Source of the DNA: Coprococcus phoceensis
GTDB taxonomy: Bacteria; Bacillota; Clostridia; Lachnospirales; Lachnospiraceae
Direction: 5' to 3'
Assembly: GCF_900104635.1 (NCBI RefSeq)
Contig: NZ_FNWC01000005.1
Coordinates: 88,501 to 152,500, forward strand
Length of the DNA: 64,000 nt
The notes beneath the pieces are model-generated. The model did not search any database, was not told where the DNA came from, and was given only the letters and a program-made list of their open reading frames with translations. A program made the translations under genes and the position numbers. Positions 61,510 through 64,000 of the stretch are shown piece by piece (position 1 is the stretch's first letter; the number at the start of each line of letters is the position of its first letter).

Positions 61510-62538
61510 ATGGTAGAACAAAAAGATGTTATGATATTAGCAATTGAAAGTTCATGTGATGAGACGGCGGCATCTGTTGTAAAAAATGGAAGAGAAGTCC
61601 TTTCGAATGTAATCTCTTCACAAATTGAACTGCACAAATTATACGGGGGAGTTGTCCCGGAAATTGCATCGCGTAAGCATATTGAAAAAATTAACCAGGT
61701 GATCGAGGAAGCATTATCAGAAGCAAAGGTGACTTTGGATGATATAGATGCGATTGGAGTGACCTATGGACCAGGGCTTGTGGGGGCGCTTCTTGTCGGT
61801 GTGGCAGAAGCGAAGGCGATTGCCTACGCAAAAAATCTTCCACTTGTGGGTGTGCACCATATAGAAGGACATATTTCAGCAAACTTCATTGAAAATAAAG
61901 AGTTAGAGCCACCGTTTGTCTGTCTTGTTGTGTCGGGCGGGCATACACACCTTGTATGTGTAAAAGACTATGGAAAATATGAAATTATTGGACGTACGAG
62001 AGATGATGCGGCAGGAGAGGCGTTTGATAAAGTGGCACGTGCCATTGGACTTGGTTATCCTGGGGGACCCAAGATTGATAAGTTGTCCAAAGAAGGGAAT
62101 CCAGACGCAATTGTATTTCCAAAGGCTCACATCAATGATGCGCCATACGATTTTAGTTTCAGCGGAGTCAAGTCAGCGGTACTGAACTATATCAATGGAT
62201 GCAAGATGAAAGGTGAGGACTATAATCGGGCGGATATTGCGGCATCTTTCCAAAAAGCAGTGACAGATGTATTGGTGGAAAATGCAATGCGGGCAGTGAA
62301 AGAATATGGTACCTCTAAGTTTGCAATTGCGGGGGGAGTTGCCTCTAACAGTACACTACGAGCGGCCATGAAAAAAGCATGCGAAGAGCGAAATGTAGAA
62401 TTTTACTATCCTTCTCCGATATTTTGCACGGATAATGCGGCGATGATAGGTGTGGCTGCGTATTATGAATATTTAAATGGAACAAGACATGGCTGGGATT
62501 TGAATGCAGTTCCAAATTTAAAATTAGGAGAGCGTTAG
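61510..62538 (+). CDS. tsaD: tRNA N6-adenosine threonylcarbamoyltransferase
   Basis: 342 residues from the ATG at 61510 (AAAGAGG upstream); a TTG at 61480 would abut the rnz stop without a site. [29 protein letters not shown] (metal His pair), [17 protein letters not shown] and the [10 protein letters not shown] region complete the TsaD signature. It transfers threonylcarbamoyl to tRNA A37, working with TsaB and TsaE encoded 2 kb upstream. Confidence 0.96.
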   Translation: MVEQKDVMILAIESSCDETAASVVKNGREVLSNVISSQIELHKLYGGVVPEIASRKHIEKINQVIEEALSEAKVTLDDIDAIGVTYGPGLVGALLVGVAEAKAIAYAKNLPLVGVHHIEGHISANFIENKELEPPFVCLVVSGGHTHLVCVKDYGKYEIIGRTRDDAAGEAFDKVARAIGLGYPGGPKIDKLSKEGNPDAIVFPKAHINDAPYDFSFSGVKSAVLNYINGCKMKGEDYNRADIAASFQKAVTDVLVENAMRAVKEYGTSKFAIAGGVASNSTLRAAMKKACEERNVEFYYPSPIFCTDNAAMIGVAAYYEYLNGTRHGWDLNAVPNLKLGER

Positions 62539-62539
62539 T

Positions 62540-63244
62540 ATGCAAAAGAAAAAATGTACGGCAATAGTTCTGGCGGCAGGGCAGGGACGTCGTATGGGAA
62601 CAAAAACACAAAAACAATATTTAGAAATTATCGGCAAACCGGTGCTATGCTATTCTTTGGAAGTTTTTCAAGAATCAGAGATTATAGATGAGATTATTTT
62701 GGTGGTAGGAAAAGGGCAAGAAACATACTGCAAAAAGGAAATTGTTGAGAAATATCAGATTCAAAAGGTGAAGAAAATTGTAACCGGAGGAGAAGAGCGT
62801 TATCACTCCGTATGGAACGGGCTGAAAGAAGTATCCAAAGATGGGTACGTATTTATACATGATGGAGCCAGACCATTTATTGATCAGGAGATGATCCGGC
62901 GTGTATATGAAGAAGTTGTGCAACATAAAGCATGTGTAGCAGGTATGCCAGTAAAAGATACGATTAAAATTGTAGATACATCAGAATTTGCGGAAGAGAC
63001 ACCAGACAGAAGCAGAGTATGGCTTGTACAGACTCCTCAGGCATTTGAGAACAACTTGATAAAAAATGCGTATAAAATATTGGTTGAGAAAGAAGAATAT
63101 TCAGTGACAGATGATGCCATGGTGGTAGAAAAAATACTTGGTAAAAAAGTGAAATTAGTGCGCGGCTCTTATGAAAATATTAAAATTACAACACCGGAAG
63201 ACCTTGATATTGCTGGAGTTTTTGCGAAAATACAAAAAAAATAA
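62540..63244 (+). CDS. ispD: 2-C-methyl-D-erythritol 4-phosphate cytidylyltransferase
   Basis: 234 residues. VLAAGQGRRMGTKTQKQYLE (CTP loop), VFIHDGARPFID and VWLVQTPQAFENNLI are IspD signatures. It forms CDP-ME in the MEP isoprenoid pathway. It starts 1 bp after the tsaD stop, with AGGAGAGCG overlapping that gene's end. No ispF follows. Confidence 0.95.
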   Translation: MQKKKCTAIVLAAGQGRRMGTKTQKQYLEIIGKPVLCYSLEVFQESEIIDEIILVVGKGQETYCKKEIVEKYQIQKVKKIVTGGEERYHSVWNGLKEVSKDGYVFIHDGARPFIDQEMIRRVYEEVVQHKACVAGMPVKDTIKIVDTSEFAEETPDRSRVWLVQTPQAFENNLIKNAYKILVEKEEYSVTDDAMVVEKILGKKVKLVRGSYENIKITTPEDLDIAGVFAKIQKK

Positions 63245-63262
63245 AAAAGTTTAAAAAAAGTG

Positions 63263-63313
63263 TTGACAGTACTCGCTTACTATGCTAGAATACATCTTGT
63301 CGTTAGCGAGTAC
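63263..63313 (+). promoter_or_regulatory. tRNA-Ser promoter with flanking inverted repeat
   Basis: TTGACA (63263-63268), 17 bp, TAGAAT (63286-63291). GTACTCGCT (63269-63277) and AGCGAGTAC (63305-63313) are perfect 9-bp complements straddling the -10 and start point. Confidence 0.75.
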
Positions 63314-63338
63314 GACAAACAAAAACAATAAAATATAT

Positions 63339-63424
63339 GCAGAGGTATCGAAGTGGTCATAACGAGGCGGTCTTGAAAACCGTTTGTCCGAGAGGGCGCG
63401 TGGGTTCGAATCCCACCCTCTGCG
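63339..63424 (+). tRNA. tRNA-Ser (anticodon TGA)
   Basis: 86 nt. Acceptor GCAGAGG pairs with CCTCTGC, discriminator G. The anticodon loop is CTTGAAA, and there is a long class II variable arm and T-loop GGGTTCGAATCCC. CCA is not encoded. Confidence 0.95.
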
Positions 63425-63431
63425 TTTGAGA

Positions 63432-63463
63432 AAAACCACCAACCAAAATGATTCGGTGGTTTT
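63432..63463 (+). terminator. Hairpin between the two tRNA genes
   Basis: AAAACCACC pairs with GGTGGTTTT; terminator-like. Confidence 0.7.
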
Positions 63464-63482
63464 CTTATGCCGAAGTTGGCTG

Positions 63483-63571
63483 GGAGAAGTACCCAAGTGG
63501 CTGAAGGGGCTCCCCTGGAAAGGGAGTAGATCGTTAATAGCGGTGCGAGGGTTCAAATCCCTCCTTCTCCG
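63483..63571 (+). tRNA. tRNA-Ser (anticodon GGA)
   Basis: 89 nt. Acceptor GGAGAAG pairs with CTTCTCC, discriminator G. The anticodon arm is CTCCC-CTGGAAA-GGGAG, with a long variable arm and T-loop GGGTTCAAATCCC. CCA is not encoded. Confidence 0.95.
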
Positions 63572-63631
63572 TTTGTTTTCTGGAAATGTGAAATGCTGAT
63601 ATAAAAACTTGAAAAAAGTCGAAAAAAGGTG

Positions 63632-63755
63632 TTGACAAACAAAAAGAAAACATGGTATTATATCTGAGCACTTGATTGAGCGATAAAAACAGAAAAAATA
63701 AAAGTTCAAAAAAGTGAAAAAAGTTGTTGACAAGCGAAAAGAGATGTGGTAATCT
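63632..63755 (+). promoter_or_regulatory. Tandem rRNA promoters
   Basis: P1: TTGACA (63632-63637), 18 bp, TATTAT (63656-63661). P2: TTGACA (63727-63732), 17 bp, TAATCT (63750-63755). Both lie upstream of the 16S gene; the stretch to 63923 holds the leader and processing region with no ORF. Confidence 0.85.
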
Positions 63756-63923
63756 AATATAGCTGTCGCAAGACAACAAAGAACATTGATAATTAAACAA
63801 CAGATGACAAGATAACCCTGAAAGATTCTTAAAAGAGAAAAATTCAGAACAGACATGAAAATGTCAACCTAAAACAGTAAAGGGAAAGATAGCTAGCAGT
63901 TATCTGAACCGGAACAAACACTT

Positions 63924-64000
<77 letters not shown>

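Noticed and set aside
63251..63856. Minus-strand ORF of 201 codons
   Set aside because: Runs through both tRNA genes and the rRNA promoters, so it is a chance frame.

Overview
The window looks like part of a Lachnospiraceae chromosome (Firmicutes, Clostridia; Ruminococcus gnavus/torques, Dorea or Blautia-like). The start of a 16S rRNA gene at the right edge has a Lachnospiraceae-type 5' end. The gene content agrees: [FeFe]-hydrogenase maturases, anaerobic ribonucleotide reductase, Fe-S serine dehydratase, RFN-controlled riboflavin uptake, T-box thrS and AGGAGG ribosome binding sites. Species is inference; no search was run.

Left third (1-21.2 kb) is a mobile-element hotspot with three different elements. 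(1) The end of a Tn916-family ICE (1 to about 4.29 kb, mostly off-window) carries two HelP/DUF961 genes and a large sortase-anchored adhesin. Phage-portal and DUF4143 gene debris follows it. (2) An integrative mobilizable element of about 7.05 kb (5525-12571) has a large serine recombinase, a MobT-type relaxase, a Tn916-type oriT and four small membrane-protein cargo genes. It splits an XRE regulator gene, and the two halves rejoin in frame at a GGA. (3) A 5.6-kb tyrosine-recombinase element (15599-21163) sits in the 5' end of pyrE and has duplicated the first 33 bp of the gene. It carries an XRE repressor with operators, HelP-like and NicK/MobT-like genes with oriT inside the relaxase gene, an excisionase with no canonical start, and a frameshifted integrase. 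A VOC protein, an RpiR regulator, an acetyltransferase and a HAD phosphatase lie between elements 2 and 3.

The middle (21-49 kb) is core chromosome: pyrE, a VanZ/DUF6142/M29-peptidase-like group, purE-purM-purN-purD, GntR-clpC, radA, and sdaAB-sdaAA facing a DUF1538 membrane protein plus tandem PII protein. Then comes a leftward hydrogenase-maturation operon (TM1266-like, hydE, hydG, hydF) behind a structured leader that ends in a terminator. After that are nrdG-nrdD with a NrdR-like box pair, proC, a TetR regulator, and thrS behind a T-box.

The right part (49-64 kb) holds tex-rpiR, a MITE-like repeat, a beta-glucoside PTS with 6-phospho-beta-glucosidase, a capA-like gene broken by two frameshifts, an FMN riboswitch with ribU, the t6A genes tsaE-tsaB-rimI...rnz-tsaD, ispD, two tRNA-Ser genes, and tandem promoters leading into the rRNA operon.

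The most interesting unexplained signals are: a recurrent GTCAAGG-type hairpin in the mobile elements; the hyd-operon leader; an oriT-embedded relaxase start and a pyrE-like promoter carried by element 3; a diverged tandem array with a period of about 64 bp beside the relaxase of element 2; and the internally duplicated DUF1538/PII pair.
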